Assembly: GCF_015244675.1 (NCBI RefSeq) | Contig: NZ_JABCQO010000012.1 | Location: 1 to 63,036 of the forward strand | Length of the DNA stretch: 63,036 nucleotides | Direction of reading: 5' to 3' | From: Gluconobacter cerevisiae | Lineage (GTDB): Bacteria; Pseudomonadota; Alphaproteobacteria; Acetobacterales; Acetobacteraceae | Part shown: one piece after another, positions 5,781 through 14,053 of the stretch | How positions within the stretch are numbered: the first letter of the stretch is position 1 | Layout of the letters: every line of letters begins with the position of its first letter | Notes under the pieces: model-generated | Told to the model about the DNA's origin: nothing | What the model saw: only the letters and a program-made list of their open reading frames with translations | Database searches by the model: none | Position numbers and translations under genes: made by a program

Positions 5781-8756
5781 GTGACCAGGCTCAAACATCA
5801 CCTGCTGACAGCCCAGGAACGGGATCAGATGCTCGCCATCCCGACAGACCGGGACAGTCTGGTCCGCCTTTACACTTTCGAGCCATCGGATCTGGATATC
5901 ATCGGTTCCCGGCGCAGGCGACGCACCCAGATGGGCGTTGCCGTGCAACTGGCGTTACTCAGGCACCCGGGAACAACACTGGCTCAGTTTGTGCAGGACG
6001 TCGGATCGACGCCATCCGCGTTGGTCGCCTTCGTGGCAGACCAACTTGAGCTTTCCGGCAGCGACCTCGCCGATTACGCCGCGCGGGAGCAGACGATGAC
6101 CGATCATGCCCGCGATCTGATGACGATCCTTGGCCTGCGCGCGCCCCAGAGAGTCGATATCCCGTTCATGATCGAGGCTGCGGCAAACGCAGCCTGGGCC
6201 ACGGACAGCGGCATCGTAATCGTCCGGGCCGTGATGGACGCGCTACGCCATGCCAAAATCGCACTCCCTTCGATTTCAACCATCGAACGCGCCAGCATTG
6301 CGGGACGGGCGCGGGCCCGACGGAAGACCGCGCAGGCGTTAACGCAGGGCCTCACAGGCGATCAGGTCACGGCGCTGGATCGGCTTTTCGCCACAACGCC
6401 TGAAGGGAGCATCAGCCAACTTGCCTCGCTCAAGACCATACCGGTTGCCGTCAAGCCGGATCACATCAAGCGCATTCTGGAATTGTTGAGACAGGTTCGA
6501 CAGATCGGGATTGATCCCGTCGTCGCCAAGCGCATTCACATCGACCGCTTTCACCAATACGTCCGGGAAGGCCGGATATCTCCGGCCTCGATGATCGAGC
6601 GCTACACGCCATCACGCCGTTACGCCACGCTCGTCGCTTTCCTGATCGATGCCGAGGAACGTCTGACGGACAGCGCCCTGGACATGGCTGACAAGCTGGT
6701 CGGCAGCATCTTTACCCGGGCACGGAACACAAAGGCCCGCAGCTTTTCGGCAACGTCGAAGAACGTCGCACGCCTGATGCGCCTGTTTCAGGCGACCATC
6801 GATGCCTTGGCCGAGGCGGCCAGCGACGGCAGAGATCCCATGGAAACTCTGGATGCCACGGTCGGATGGGCGACCCTGTTGAAAGCAAGGTCAGAGGTTG
6901 GGGCGATCGCCAGGACTGCCGACCTCGATCCTCTGACAGCCGCTGCGGAGCGTTATATTACCCTTCGAAAATTCGCGCCCGATCTGCTGGAAACGCTGGA
7001 ATTCCAGGCAGGAAGAGGAGGCGCCAAGACCCTGGCTGCGATCACGTTGTTGCGGAACCTCAACAGAGCAGGCAAACGCGATTTACCTGGCGACGCACCG
7101 ATGCCGTTTCGCAAGGAATGGCAGAAGATCGTTATCGATCAGGATGACAAGCCCAACCGGCGTCTGTGGGAAATCGCGACGCTCGCGCATTTGCGCAACA
7201 AGCTGCGTTCCGGTGATGTGTGGATCGAGCGGTCGGCCAATTATCGTCGCTTCGACAGCTACATGCTCAGTACGGAGCAGGCAAAACCGTTCATTGCCGA
7301 ACTTGACCTTCCCCTGTCGGCGGATGAATGGCTGGATCAGCGCGCTCGCGAATTGGATAAACGCCTGAAGAAGTTTGCGCAAAGCCTGAAACGCGACGCT
7401 TTGCAAGGCGTACGATTCCGAGACGGGCACCTCCAGATATCGCCGATACGCGCAACAACGCCTCCCAAGGCGGAAGACCTGGCGCAACAGCTCAACGCCC
7501 TGATGCCGCCAATCCGCATCACGGAGCTGCTGCACGAGGTGGCGCAGGCCACCGGTTTTTTGAACGCCTTTACCAACCTGCGCACGGGCGAAGCCTGCCC
7601 CCACGAGAACGCGTTGCTTGCTGCCATTCTGGCGGACGCTACCAATCTGGGGCTGTCACGCATGGCTGCCGCGAGTCACGGCGTTACCCGTGATCAGCTC
7701 TTCTGGACCCACGACGCTTACGTCCGCGACGAAAATTACCGCAAGGCGCTGGCTATCCTCATCGACTCTCACCATCGTCTGCCATTTTCCCGCATCTGGG
7801 GTGAGGGTTCGAGTTCAAGCTCCGATGGACAGTTCTTTCGCGGGGCCAAGCGCGGTGCCTCAGGCGGAGACGTCAATGCCCGCTATGGCGTCGACCATGG
7901 GTTCAGCTTTTACACGCATGTGTCTGATCAGCGCGCCCCATACCATGTGAAGGTCATCTCGGCTGCGACACACGAAGCGCCATACGTGCTCGACGGCCTG
8001 ACCAATCATGGAACGGGGCTTAAAATCACCGAGCATTATACCGACACGGGTGGTGCCACCGACCATGTCTTCGCGCTCTGCGCCCTGTTGGGTTTTCGCT
8101 TTTGCCCACGCCTGCGCGACTTTCCGGATAGACGCCTGGCGTCCATCGCACCGGCCAGTTCCTATCCCTCCATCAGCCCGCTGCTTGGCAAAACCATCCG
8201 CACCGACATCATTCGGGAACAATGGGAGGACGTGCTGCGGCTTGTCGGATCAATCAAGGCCGGGCATGTCGCGCCCTCCAGGATGTTGCGCAAGCTTGCT
8301 GCCTATGAGCGCCAGAATCGGCTCGACGTCGCACTCCAGGAAATCGGCAAGATCGAGCGCACTCTGTTCATGCTCGACTGGCTCGAAACCCCTGATCTGC
8401 GGCAGAGATGTCAGGCAGGGCTCAACAACAGCGAGCAGCGGCATGTGCTGACCCAGGCAATCCATACCTTCCGCCAGGGACGGATCATCGACCGCAGCCA
8501 TGAAGCCCAGCAATACCGGGCGTCGGGCCTCAATCTCGTCATCGCGGCGATCGTCTACTGGAATACAGTCTATCTGCAAACCGCCGTCACACATCTGCGC
8601 TCAACATCGGCGGTCGTCCCGGAGGACCTGCTGGCGCATACTTCCCCGGTGGGATGGGAGCACATCGCCTTTTCCGGAGACTTCCTCTGGGACAAAGCCG
8701 CAGCTTCTGCGGGCCGCAAGACGCTCAATCTGTCGAAACAGGCTCGTGCCGCCTGA
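5781..8756 (+). CDS. tnpA: Tn3-family transposase
   Basis: The 991-residue length is typical of Tn3-family DDE transposases, which carry out replicative transposition through cointegrates. The N-terminal part (LLTAQERDQMLAIP, and the helical FTRARNTKARSFSATSKNVA) binds the terminal repeats. The C-terminal part holds the catalytic domain, including YGVDHGFSFYTHVSDQ and GTGLKITEHYTDTGGATDHV, and ends with NTVYLQTAV and GWEHIAFSGDFLWDK. The start is GTG at 5781, after TGTGGACGGA. The gene looks intact, so this copy should be active. Confidence 0.95.
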   Translation: MTRLKHHLLTAQERDQMLAIPTDRDSLVRLYTFEPSDLDIIGSRRRRRTQMGVAVQLALLRHPGTTLAQFVQDVGSTPSALVAFVADQLELSGSDLADYAAREQTMTDHARDLMTILGLRAPQRVDIPFMIEAAANAAWATDSGIVIVRAVMDALRHAKIALPSISTIERASIAGRARARRKTAQALTQGLTGDQVTALDRLFATTPEGSISQLASLKTIPVAVKPDHIKRILELLRQVRQIGIDPVVAKRIHIDRFHQYVREGRISPASMIERYTPSRRYATLVAFLIDAEERLTDSALDMADKLVGSIFTRARNTKARSFSATSKNVARLMRLFQATIDALAEAASDGRDPMETLDATVGWATLLKARSEVGAIARTADLDPLTAAAERYITLRKFAPDLLETLEFQAGRGGAKTLAAITLLRNLNRAGKRDLPGDAPMPFRKEWQKIVIDQDDKPNRRLWEIATLAHLRNKLRSGDVWIERSANYRRFDSYMLSTEQAKPFIAELDLPLSADEWLDQRARELDKRLKKFAQSLKRDALQGVRFRDGHLQISPIRATTPPKAEDLAQQLNALMPPIRITELLHEVAQATGFLNAFTNLRTGEACPHENALLAAILADATNLGLSRMAAASHGVTRDQLFWTHDAYVRDENYRKALAILIDSHHRLPFSRIWGEGSSSSSDGQFFRGAKRGASGGDVNARYGVDHGFSFYTHVSDQRAPYHVKVISAATHEAPYVLDGLTNHGTGLKITEHYTDTGGATDHVFALCALLGFRFCPRLRDFPDRRLASIAPASSYPSISPLLGKTIRTDIIREQWEDVLRLVGSIKAGHVAPSRMLRKLAAYERQNRLDVALQEIGKIERTLFMLDWLETPDLRQRCQAGLNNSEQRHVLTQAIHTFRQGRIIDRSHEAQQYRASGLNLVIAAIVYWNTVYLQTAVTHLRSTSAVVPEDLLAHTSPVGWEHIAFSGDFLWDKAAASAGRKTLNLSKQARAA

Positions 8757-8768
8757 TCGTTCCTTTAT

Positions 8769-8814
8769 TGTTCATGCCAAACGTTGTTTAGCGTACCATC
8801 CACACGATGGCCTC
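8769..8814 (-). repeat. Right terminal inverted repeat of the Tn3-family element
   Basis: Reverse complement of the left repeat with three mismatches in 46 positions; it ends GGCCTC at 8814. The same sequence ends the first copy at 111. Confidence 0.93.
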
Positions 8815-8966
8815 TCAAAGGCGAAATCGCCGAAAGCATGAAAGCGCAGATCGTGATGGCGGGCACTCGTGTTCGACGGGACGAAATCAGCAAGCGGGCC
8901 GGATGGTTCGCCACCATGATCGTGGGCGGAACCGTCTTCGGAATTATCCTCGATCACCTGATTTAG
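8815..8966 (+). pseudogene. 3' remnant of a host-plasmid gene cut by the transposon, or a small membrane protein
   Basis: The open frame entering from the transposon junction encodes about 49 residues ending in one transmembrane segment (GWFATMIVGGTVFGIILDHL) and TGA-free up to the stop at 8966. Because the frame is open right to the junction, it is probably the C-terminus of a gene whose 5' part lies left of the first transposon copy, outside the window. A separate 42-residue protein from the ATG at 8838 is the alternative, but no clear ribosome binding site precedes it. Confidence 0.45.
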
Positions 8967-8988
8967 GTGTGTCCAAAACGGACACACC
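8966..8988 (+). terminator. Strong hairpin after the membrane-protein remnant
   Basis: GGTGTGTCC-AAAAC-GGACACACC is a perfect 9-bp stem starting at the stop codon. No T-run follows, so it may end transcription only with help, or act as an mRNA-stabilising or operator element. Confidence 0.4.
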
Positions 8989-9074
8989 ACCTCGGGCCAA
9001 TAAGCGCTGTTCAGACAATACTCAAAGTCGCAGACTACGGGCGGATACTGACCACCCCAACACAGGAGTGCTCA

Positions 9075-9884
9075 ATGCCGCCGCCCTTCAAACAATCCTT
9101 TTTGATTACAGGTCTGGCTTTCTCGGCCGGACTTGGCCTCAGCGGTTCGTGCCAGGCGCAGTCGATTGAAGTGCCGAACGGCCTCCCGGAAGTCCCGCAT
9201 GTCGTCTATCCGGAAGTCGGCCTGCCGAACTTTACGGTACCGGCCGGGACCGTCCAGCAGATCGGCGGAGACGGCAAGGTCATCCAGACCACTCAGCCGG
9301 TCTCGACGGGGTCAGACTCACTGCAAACGCTTTATAGTAAAGCGTGGGGCTATCAGGCCGCCGACAATGCTTCCGCCATCGGTGTAAACCCCGCTGCCTT
9401 GGCCGCGACTTGCCAAGTGGAGTCCGGCTGCCAAAATGTCCATACGGCGAATAGTTCAGGAAACACGATCACTGGCGCCTTCCAGATGTCGAATGGCACA
9501 TATTCCCAAGAGATGAGCAAAGCCCTTGCGGACAATCCGGGGTTAGCCACCAGCATTACGTCTGGAACAGCAGGTCAGCAGGATCCTGCTACGCAAGCCG
9601 TTGCAGCCGCACAATATCTAAAGGATGCCGCCCAGTCCCTTCAGGCGGCAGGCGTCACCAATCCTACCGCGCTAGACACACGAAGCTATTATAATTTCGG
9701 CCCCTTAGCCGGAAAGCGGATTGCCGTTGCATCAGACGATGCACCGATGAGCGATGTTCTGACCAGTTATTCTTCGGACCAACTCGCGAAAAATGGAATC
9801 TCGGCGGGAGAGACGGTGGGCCAATGGAGACAGGCTACCGCAAACAAAATGGGCACCGGGGCGAACGCCTCTGTACTCTCTTAA
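9075..9884 (+). CDS. Secreted lytic transglycosylase-like protein
   Basis: A 269-residue protein with a signal peptide (KQSFLITGLAFSAGLGL, cleavage near CQAQS). A lysozyme-like transglycosylase core lies at about residues 105-220: the catalytic glutamate in CQVESGCQN, then GNTITGAFQMSNGTYSQ and a late RSYYNFGPLAG. Such enzymes cut peptidoglycan in the periplasm, and VirB1-type members open the wall for conjugation machinery. The start at 9075 follows CAGGAG at 9063-9068; the longer frame from 8967 has no signal peptide at its N-terminus. No other secretion gene is in the window, so a conjugative role is inference. Confidence 0.75.
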   Translation: MPPPFKQSFLITGLAFSAGLGLSGSCQAQSIEVPNGLPEVPHVVYPEVGLPNFTVPAGTVQQIGGDGKVIQTTQPVSTGSDSLQTLYSKAWGYQAADNASAIGVNPAALAATCQVESGCQNVHTANSSGNTITGAFQMSNGTYSQEMSKALADNPGLATSITSGTAGQQDPATQAVAAAQYLKDAAQSLQAAGVTNPTALDTRSYYNFGPLAGKRIAVASDDAPMSDVLTSYSSDQLAKNGISAGETVGQWRQATANKMGTGANASVLS

Positions 9885-9900
9885 AAAACAGAGGGATCAT

Positions 9901-10308
9901 ATGTTGATGACTAAAGCTTTCACTTTTGTGACCTTCGGTCTGGCACTAGCCAGCCTGTCCTCCGCCCATGCTGCTGGCAAGCACCCTGTCAGAGTTCTGC
10001 CAGGTTACACATGCATGGCTATCAACCAAACCGACGAACAGGCGATGGACTTCAACCATCCGGCGATGTTCAAATCAGCACCGTCCGATACAGCCAGCGA
10101 TGCAGGACTTGCTGACGTCCAAATGGCAATCAAGACCGGGGCCTCACCAGTAAACGGGTATCTCCCCACGCTGCGGATTGATTTTAAGCCTGCATGGGTG
10201 AAAGCCACGCTGGTCAAACCTTATGCAGCCGCAGCCGACCCAAAAGCCCGTTGTGTCCCGGCCGTGATGTCTGATGGCACACAGGGATTCATGTATCCCC
10301 ACAATTAA
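9901..10308 (+). CDS. Small secreted protein, probably co-transcribed with the transglycosylase
   Basis: A 135-residue protein with a clear signal peptide (TKAFTFVTFGLALASLSS, cleavage near AHAAG). The mature part has two cysteines (YTCMAINQT and KARCVPAV) that could form a disulphide. The ATG at 9901 has GAGGGA just upstream; ATG 9907 is an alternative. It begins 16 nt after the transglycosylase stop, so the two likely form one operon and act in the same compartment. No family was recognised. Confidence 0.65.
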   Translation: MLMTKAFTFVTFGLALASLSSAHAAGKHPVRVLPGYTCMAINQTDEQAMDFNHPAMFKSAPSDTASDAGLADVQMAIKTGASPVNGYLPTLRIDFKPAWVKATLVKPYAAAADPKARCVPAVMSDGTQGFMYPHN

Positions 10309-10337
10309 TCCGCCATCATCACGACTGATGACGATCA

Positions 10338-10360
10338 GGCAGCCTCCGGGCTGCCTTTTT
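10338..10360 (+). terminator. Rho-independent terminator of the transglycosylase operon
   Basis: GGCAGCC-TCCG-GGCTGCC followed by TTTTT lies 30 nt after the stop at 10308: a perfect 7-bp GC-rich stem with a T-run. Confidence 0.85.
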
Positions 10361-10416
10361 CGTATTCCCTGAGCCTGGACGTGGAGACACCGGAAGCCAC
10401 CACGTCACGGGCAATG

Positions 10417-10695
10417 TCACCCGGCTTTGCGGATCTCGGCGAGAATGGGATCGGCCTTTCTCTGCCGGGGACAGGGATGGGCCACATGGGCCGCTTCCAG
10501 ATCCAGTAACCATAAAGACAGATCAGCCGGAAGAGAGGACGTGCCCTCCAGGCAGCGCCGGAACTGGTTGCGGTGCATGTCGCATTTCTCGGCGGCCTGA
10601 CGCTCGGACCATCCGATCCGGAACAGGGCAAGAGACAGGCGCGGCCCGGTCAGGCGCTTCGGGCGGCTATCGAGAGGGGAAAGGCTCTTCGTCAT
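10417..10695 (-). CDS. Small helix-turn-helix-like protein
   Basis: A 92-residue protein. The segment SLALFRIGWSERQAAEKCDM followed by HRNQFRRCLEGTSSLP has the length and pattern of a helix-turn-helix. The start at 10695 (MTKSLSPLDSRP) is chosen over the upstream ATG because the extension is very basic and lacks a ribosome site. It is divergent from the VbhA-like/Fic pair starting at 10822, so it could regulate that pair. No family was recognised. Confidence 0.5.
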   Translation of the reverse strand: MTKSLSPLDSRPKRLTGPRLSLALFRIGWSERQAAEKCDMHRNQFRRCLEGTSSLPADLSLWLLDLEAAHVAHPCPRQRKADPILAEIRKAG

Positions 10696-10821
10696 AAGAG
10701 CATCCTGCCGCCGCGTTCTGCGACTGAACGTAAAAAAACGCGCCTTAAAAACACGCCACCAGATAGGCCGCAAAGCCCGGAAAACCTTGCCATTTCTCGC
10801 AAAAACTGCTAATTCCCTCTT

Positions 10822-11037
10822 ATGAGTTCAGCCAAGACCCTTTTCGCTCCGACGCCTTTTTCCGCCCTTTCGGATGAAGAGCGCGCGCGCCGTCAGGATG
10901 CGGTCGAATGGACTCTCGCGGCCCAGAGACGGCAGGGCTACACGCATGATCCCCTTATCGAGGCTGCCTGCCAGTCTTTCGTCGCGGGACAGATCGACCT
11001 CGCCGAACTGGGGCGGAGACTGAATCCCGCCCTCTGA
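10822..11037 (+). CDS. VbhA-like antitoxin of a Fic toxin
   Basis: A 71-residue helical protein encoded 7 nt upstream of a Fic-domain gene. Its pattern (LSDEERARRQDAVEWTLAAQ, then RRQGYTHDPLIEAACQSFVA) resembles VbhA, the small antitoxin that blocks ATP binding in Fic enzymes. The inhibitory motif of that family is (S/T)xxxE(G/N). Here the aligned residues read AAQRRQG, with alanine and glutamine in place of serine/threonine and glutamate, so the inhibitory contact may differ. Gene order and size make the antitoxin assignment likely. Confidence 0.65.
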   Translation: MSSAKTLFAPTPFSALSDEERARRQDAVEWTLAAQRRQGYTHDPLIEAACQSFVAGQIDLAELGRRLNPAL

Positions 11038-11044
11038 CGCGTCA

Positions 11045-12520
11045 ATGCCTCCTGCCCACGGCTACACCTACCCGAATGTCTCGGATGATCCTGACCAGAC
11101 GGACGTTCTGCGAAACCGTCTCGGCCTGCGCCGCCATTCCGAGCTTCACCCCGAAGAGTACCGCCGCACCAGTCACAGGATTCTGGAAATCCGGATGGGT
11201 CTGGGGCCGTCCGGCCATTTCGATGCCGACCACCTGAAGGCCATCCATCGGCATATCTTCCAGGACGTCTATGAGTGGGCTGGTCACATGCGCCACGAAA
11301 GGCCGGTCGTGGACGGGGCACGGGTCGAACCGATCGGCTCCATGCGGAAAGGGTCAACAACCTTCCTGCCCGGCTCCCATATCGACATGGGGCTAAACGA
11401 GGCCTTCAAGCCCATCCGCAACCCGGATGTGCTGAAGAACTCCACGCCGGAGCAGTTCGCGGCCGTCGCCGGAAAGGTTCTAAACGAACTCAATTATGTC
11501 CACCCGTACAGGGAGGGCAACGGCCGAACGCAGGACGCGTTCATCGCGGAACTCGGCCGTCATTACGGGCATAACGTGGACCTTTCCGTCATCACAAGAG
11601 CCCGCATGGTGTCCGCATCCATTGCCGGCACGCAGGATCCGGATCACCCTGCTATGCCGGCCTTGCTGACAGATGCCACCGATCCCACCCGTGCGCGTGC
11701 CCTTAAGGAGCTGATGCAGGACATGGGCTCTGGCCCTGCCGCAAGGCCGCTGGATGACCTCGTCATCCGCACGGCCGCGCCTGGGGAAACGGTCTCGGGG
11801 ATCTTCAAGGCACGGACCAGCCTCTCCGGTGCGTTCGAAACGCCTGACGGGATCGTGGCGGTGCCTGTCGCGGATCTTCGAAACGCCGTCCGACAGGATG
11901 GCGGATACACTGTCACCGTGCAGTCCGATTTTTTGACGGCCTCTGCTGCTCCAACGCTTCGGCCCGTGCCGCGTCCGGTCATCCCGGCTGTCTTCGGGCC
12001 TGCGGAAGAGAAGCGCGAAAGCGCGCTCCTGGCGCAGGCCAAAGAAGAAGGCCGCAAGGCCGCCGCATCTCTTCATGCGTTCTGGTCGGCCCCGCCGTCC
12101 CTCGTCTGCCGCGACATCGAGGCCGCGATCCGCCAGGAGGGCGGCGATGCAGCACAGGCCTTCAACGGCATGAAGGCCGGGGGCCGTCATGCGGCGCTCG
12201 GGAAAGAGATCGAAAAGGAACTGCGCCATAATCCCACCTTCGCGCACGAGCTGGGCAAGGTGCAGAAGGACATGGCAGCCTATGGCGACAGTCGGGAAAA
12301 GGCCTTTGCGTTTGGGGCCGCTCACGGTCGGGAAACAGAAATCCTGACAGACCTGGCCGGGACGGATCGGGAAATAGCCCGCCATGCCAGCCGGACTCCC
12401 ACCTCTGAACCGGGCCGCGCCCTGATTCAGACCCTGACCGGCCAGCCCGCCCTAAACGCCACGGTAGACCCGACAGGCCGCCCGTCTCTTTCGTCTGCCC
12501 GAACACCCGGCCCCGGCTGA
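11045..12520 (+). CDS. Fic-domain AMPylase toxin with long C-terminal region (VbhT-like)
   Basis: A 491-residue protein. The Fic domain spans about residues 20-200, with the catalytic motif HPYREGNGR at 153-161 and upstream GHFDADHLKAIHRHIFQDVY and PGSHI. Fic enzymes transfer AMP to target proteins. A predicted small beta domain follows (about 240-300: GIFKARTSLSGAFETPDGIV). A helical C-terminal region (about 325-450, with LHAFWSAPPSLVCRDIEAA) has the position expected of a BID secretion-signal domain. Fic-OB-BID with a VbhA partner is the architecture of Bartonella VbhT, a conjugation-linked toxin. The BID assignment is by position and weak pattern only. Its promoter probably lies before 10822. 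Confidence 0.75.
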   Translation: MPPAHGYTYPNVSDDPDQTDVLRNRLGLRRHSELHPEEYRRTSHRILEIRMGLGPSGHFDADHLKAIHRHIFQDVYEWAGHMRHERPVVDGARVEPIGSMRKGSTTFLPGSHIDMGLNEAFKPIRNPDVLKNSTPEQFAAVAGKVLNELNYVHPYREGNGRTQDAFIAELGRHYGHNVDLSVITRARMVSASIAGTQDPDHPAMPALLTDATDPTRARALKELMQDMGSGPAARPLDDLVIRTAAPGETVSGIFKARTSLSGAFETPDGIVAVPVADLRNAVRQDGGYTVTVQSDFLTASAAPTLRPVPRPVIPAVFGPAEEKRESALLAQAKEEGRKAAASLHAFWSAPPSLVCRDIEAAIRQEGGDAAQAFNGMKAGGRHAALGKEIEKELRHNPTFAHELGKVQKDMAAYGDSREKAFAFGAAHGRETEILTDLAGTDREIARHASRTPTSEPGRALIQTLTGQPALNATVDPTGRPSLSSARTPGPG

Positions 12521-12530
12521 TCGCCCCCTG

Positions 12531-13063
12531 TTTTCCTAGACCCATCCTGCCCGTGCGGCGAGCACATTGACGGCGACGAGAGTGGAACGACGGTGGCGTT
12601 TTCCTGAGCCCATCCTGCCACCGGCCAAGACGGGCGACGGGACAGGCCGTCAAGCCCGGAGCGTCCTGAGCAAGGGAGGCAGGCTTGCGGCTGATGCGGG
12701 GTCGCGTGCGGCCCTGCAGCAGACGCGGGCCTGACACCTGCCGCCGAGGGTCGCGCAGTGGCTTTACGGACTGGCACGGCGACTGTCAGACTGAACGCTG
12801 GATGCGAGGCCGCCGTCGTGGAACGGGCCTCCCCGGACGGTCCGCAGGACTGGCCGGGGAGGTTGAGGAGCCGTCTCACGAACCGATCACCCAGACCAGG
12901 ACCATCCGACGTTGGAAAAAGACGCGGGCAAGCCGTTACCCGGAAGGGCCGAGACCCGAGGGCCAGACGCCCGGTTGAGGGCGGCTGGACGTCGGGGCTC
13001 GGTGGAGCTTGGCGACGAAGGAGCCTAGCGGAATAGAGCGCGCGAACCCTTCGGGGGCCGCCC
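12531..13063 (+). ncRNA. Candidate large structured RNA, copy 1 (533-bp repeat)
   Basis: First of three near-identical GC-rich repeats (others 14937-15468 and 16923-17455), all beginning TTTTCCTAGACCCATCCTGCC. Strong local stems are visible: CCTCCCCGG/CCGGGGAGG (12828-12836 with 12854-12862), CGCCC/GGGCG (12968-12972 with 12979-12983) and CCC-TTCG-GGG near the 3' end (13047-13056). Where copies differ, loops change and stems stay. The + strand is assigned because the diverged copy at 25713 ends in a + strand terminator. The repeat sits between the fic stop and the convergent gene ending at 13066. Confidence 0.6.
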
Positions 13064-13065
13064 GG

Positions 13066-13779
13066 TTAAAGGAGCCGTTCTCGGATGATTTTTCCGGTCA
13101 TTTCGATGGACTCATTGCTGTTGAGGCCACCAGCACTGGTCAGATGCGGGACCACGGCGAGAGGTGTCTCTCCGGGATAGAGCCTGATCCGCTTTGTGTG
13201 GTTTCCAACCTTGAACTCGGCGAGTTCACACTTGATTTCTGGCTCAGATGCGATGCTCACGAAATCTCGCTCGTGTGTTACGCCGACGCCAATAAACAGT
13301 TTTGGTCTATGCTCCTTGACCTGCGCTCTCATTGTCTTGAAGCAAACATTTCTGACATATGCGATGTAATCGGCCTTGCTTGCGAAGCCTGTGCGCTCCT
13401 GCGCTTCAGCGGACCATGTATCGACGGTCAGGCAGTTTTCCGGGAAGAGGTTTGTGAGCATGTAGCCGCAGTCTGGAGACGCAAAAATGCTTCTTTCTTT
13501 TGCAAACTCGAAGGCTTCGCGGATGGGATAACCCTCGATGCAACAGAGCAGCTTGTGGGCTTTTCGATTGTATCCTCCGGGGTATCCCCATTGCTTTTCG
13601 ACTGAAAAACCTTCTTCCGCGACCAGGGCAGGATTTGTATTTTCGGAGTCACCAAATTCAATGCCACAGAGCCAGGTGGAAGGCTTTTCAGCGCTTCCAA
13701 TATCTCCCGGCCCGTCAAACCGGTAGTCGTCCAGCCTCATCGTGTGACCTTTAACGAACGACGCATTTCTTGAAAGCAT
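13066..13779 (-). CDS. Hypothetical protein, possibly of uracil-DNA-glycosylase-like fold
   Basis: A 237-residue soluble protein. The pattern WLCGIEFGDS near the N-terminus, GYMLTNLFPEN in the middle, KLFIGVGVTHERDF, and the late AVVPHLTSAGGLNS recalls the strand-loop layout of the UDG superfamily (HPS-type final loop), but this is only a resemblance. The start at 13779 follows AGAGAGG. The stop lies three nt from the end of the RNA repeat copy 1. The leader carries the dual-hairpin element at 13865-13933. It may be a DNA-repair or nucleotide-binding protein; I do not assign a function. Confidence 0.6.
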   Translation of the reverse strand: MLSRNASFVKGHTMRLDDYRFDGPGDIGSAEKPSTWLCGIEFGDSENTNPALVAEEGFSVEKQWGYPGGYNRKAHKLLCCIEGYPIREAFEFAKERSIFASPDCGYMLTNLFPENCLTVDTWSAEAQERTGFASKADYIAYVRNVCFKTMRAQVKEHRPKLFIGVGVTHERDFVSIASEPEIKCELAEFKVGNHTKRIRLYPGETPLAVVPHLTSAGGLNSNESIEMTGKIIRERLL

Positions 13780-13864
13780 TATGGCCTCTCTGGAACTAAC
13801 TTCGTTCGAGACTAGGAAATCGCGTTAAGGGAGGCAATTCCACGCTTGCCTCTTTCGGTTGCCT

Positions 13865-13933
13865 TGGCGCAGCCCCCCTGTGGGGGGCGAGCATTGGGGG
13901 CAAAACACTCCGCGCCGACGAGGCGCGTCCGCC
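13865..13933 (-). promoter_or_regulatory. Dual-hairpin leader element, copy 1
   Basis: Contains GCCCCCC-TGT-GGGGGGC (13872-13888) and CGCGCC-GACGA-GGCGCG (13911-13927). The 69-bp block recurs with three differences at 15693-15761. Both copies lie in the 5' leader of a minus-strand gene that ends in or next to a 533-bp RNA repeat. Stems are unchanged between copies. The rest of 13934-14053 is GC-rich without a recognised gene. Confidence 0.55.
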
Positions 13934-14053
13934 TTCCTGGAAAAAACGACGGGAGAAAGAAAAGGGCGGACGGGAGAAGAGGCCGAGGGCAACGCCGAGG
14001 CCGTCAGCGCGGCCCCGGTGAGTGGCCGGACCTGCTGGCCCGGCCTGTGGGGG

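Larger units (their letters stand above)
4153..8814 (+). mobile_element. Complete Tn3-family transposon carrying a LuxR/DUF4019 regulator
   Basis: The 4662-bp element is bounded by 46-bp inverted repeats with three mismatches. It holds a serine resolvase and a membrane-anchored LuxR-type protein on the minus strand, a divergent transposase, and a 139-bp resolution region between them. The left flank GGTAT matches the flank right of the first copy (112-116). The right flank TCAAA (8815-8819) is the junction with the host plasmid, and its partner should lie left of the first copy, outside the window. Confidence 0.93.

Noticed and set aside
5642-5794. N-terminal extension of the resolvase to 5794
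   Set aside because: It would cover the res region and overlap the transposase start. Family resolvases begin at the GYARVST segment, matching the ATG at 5641.
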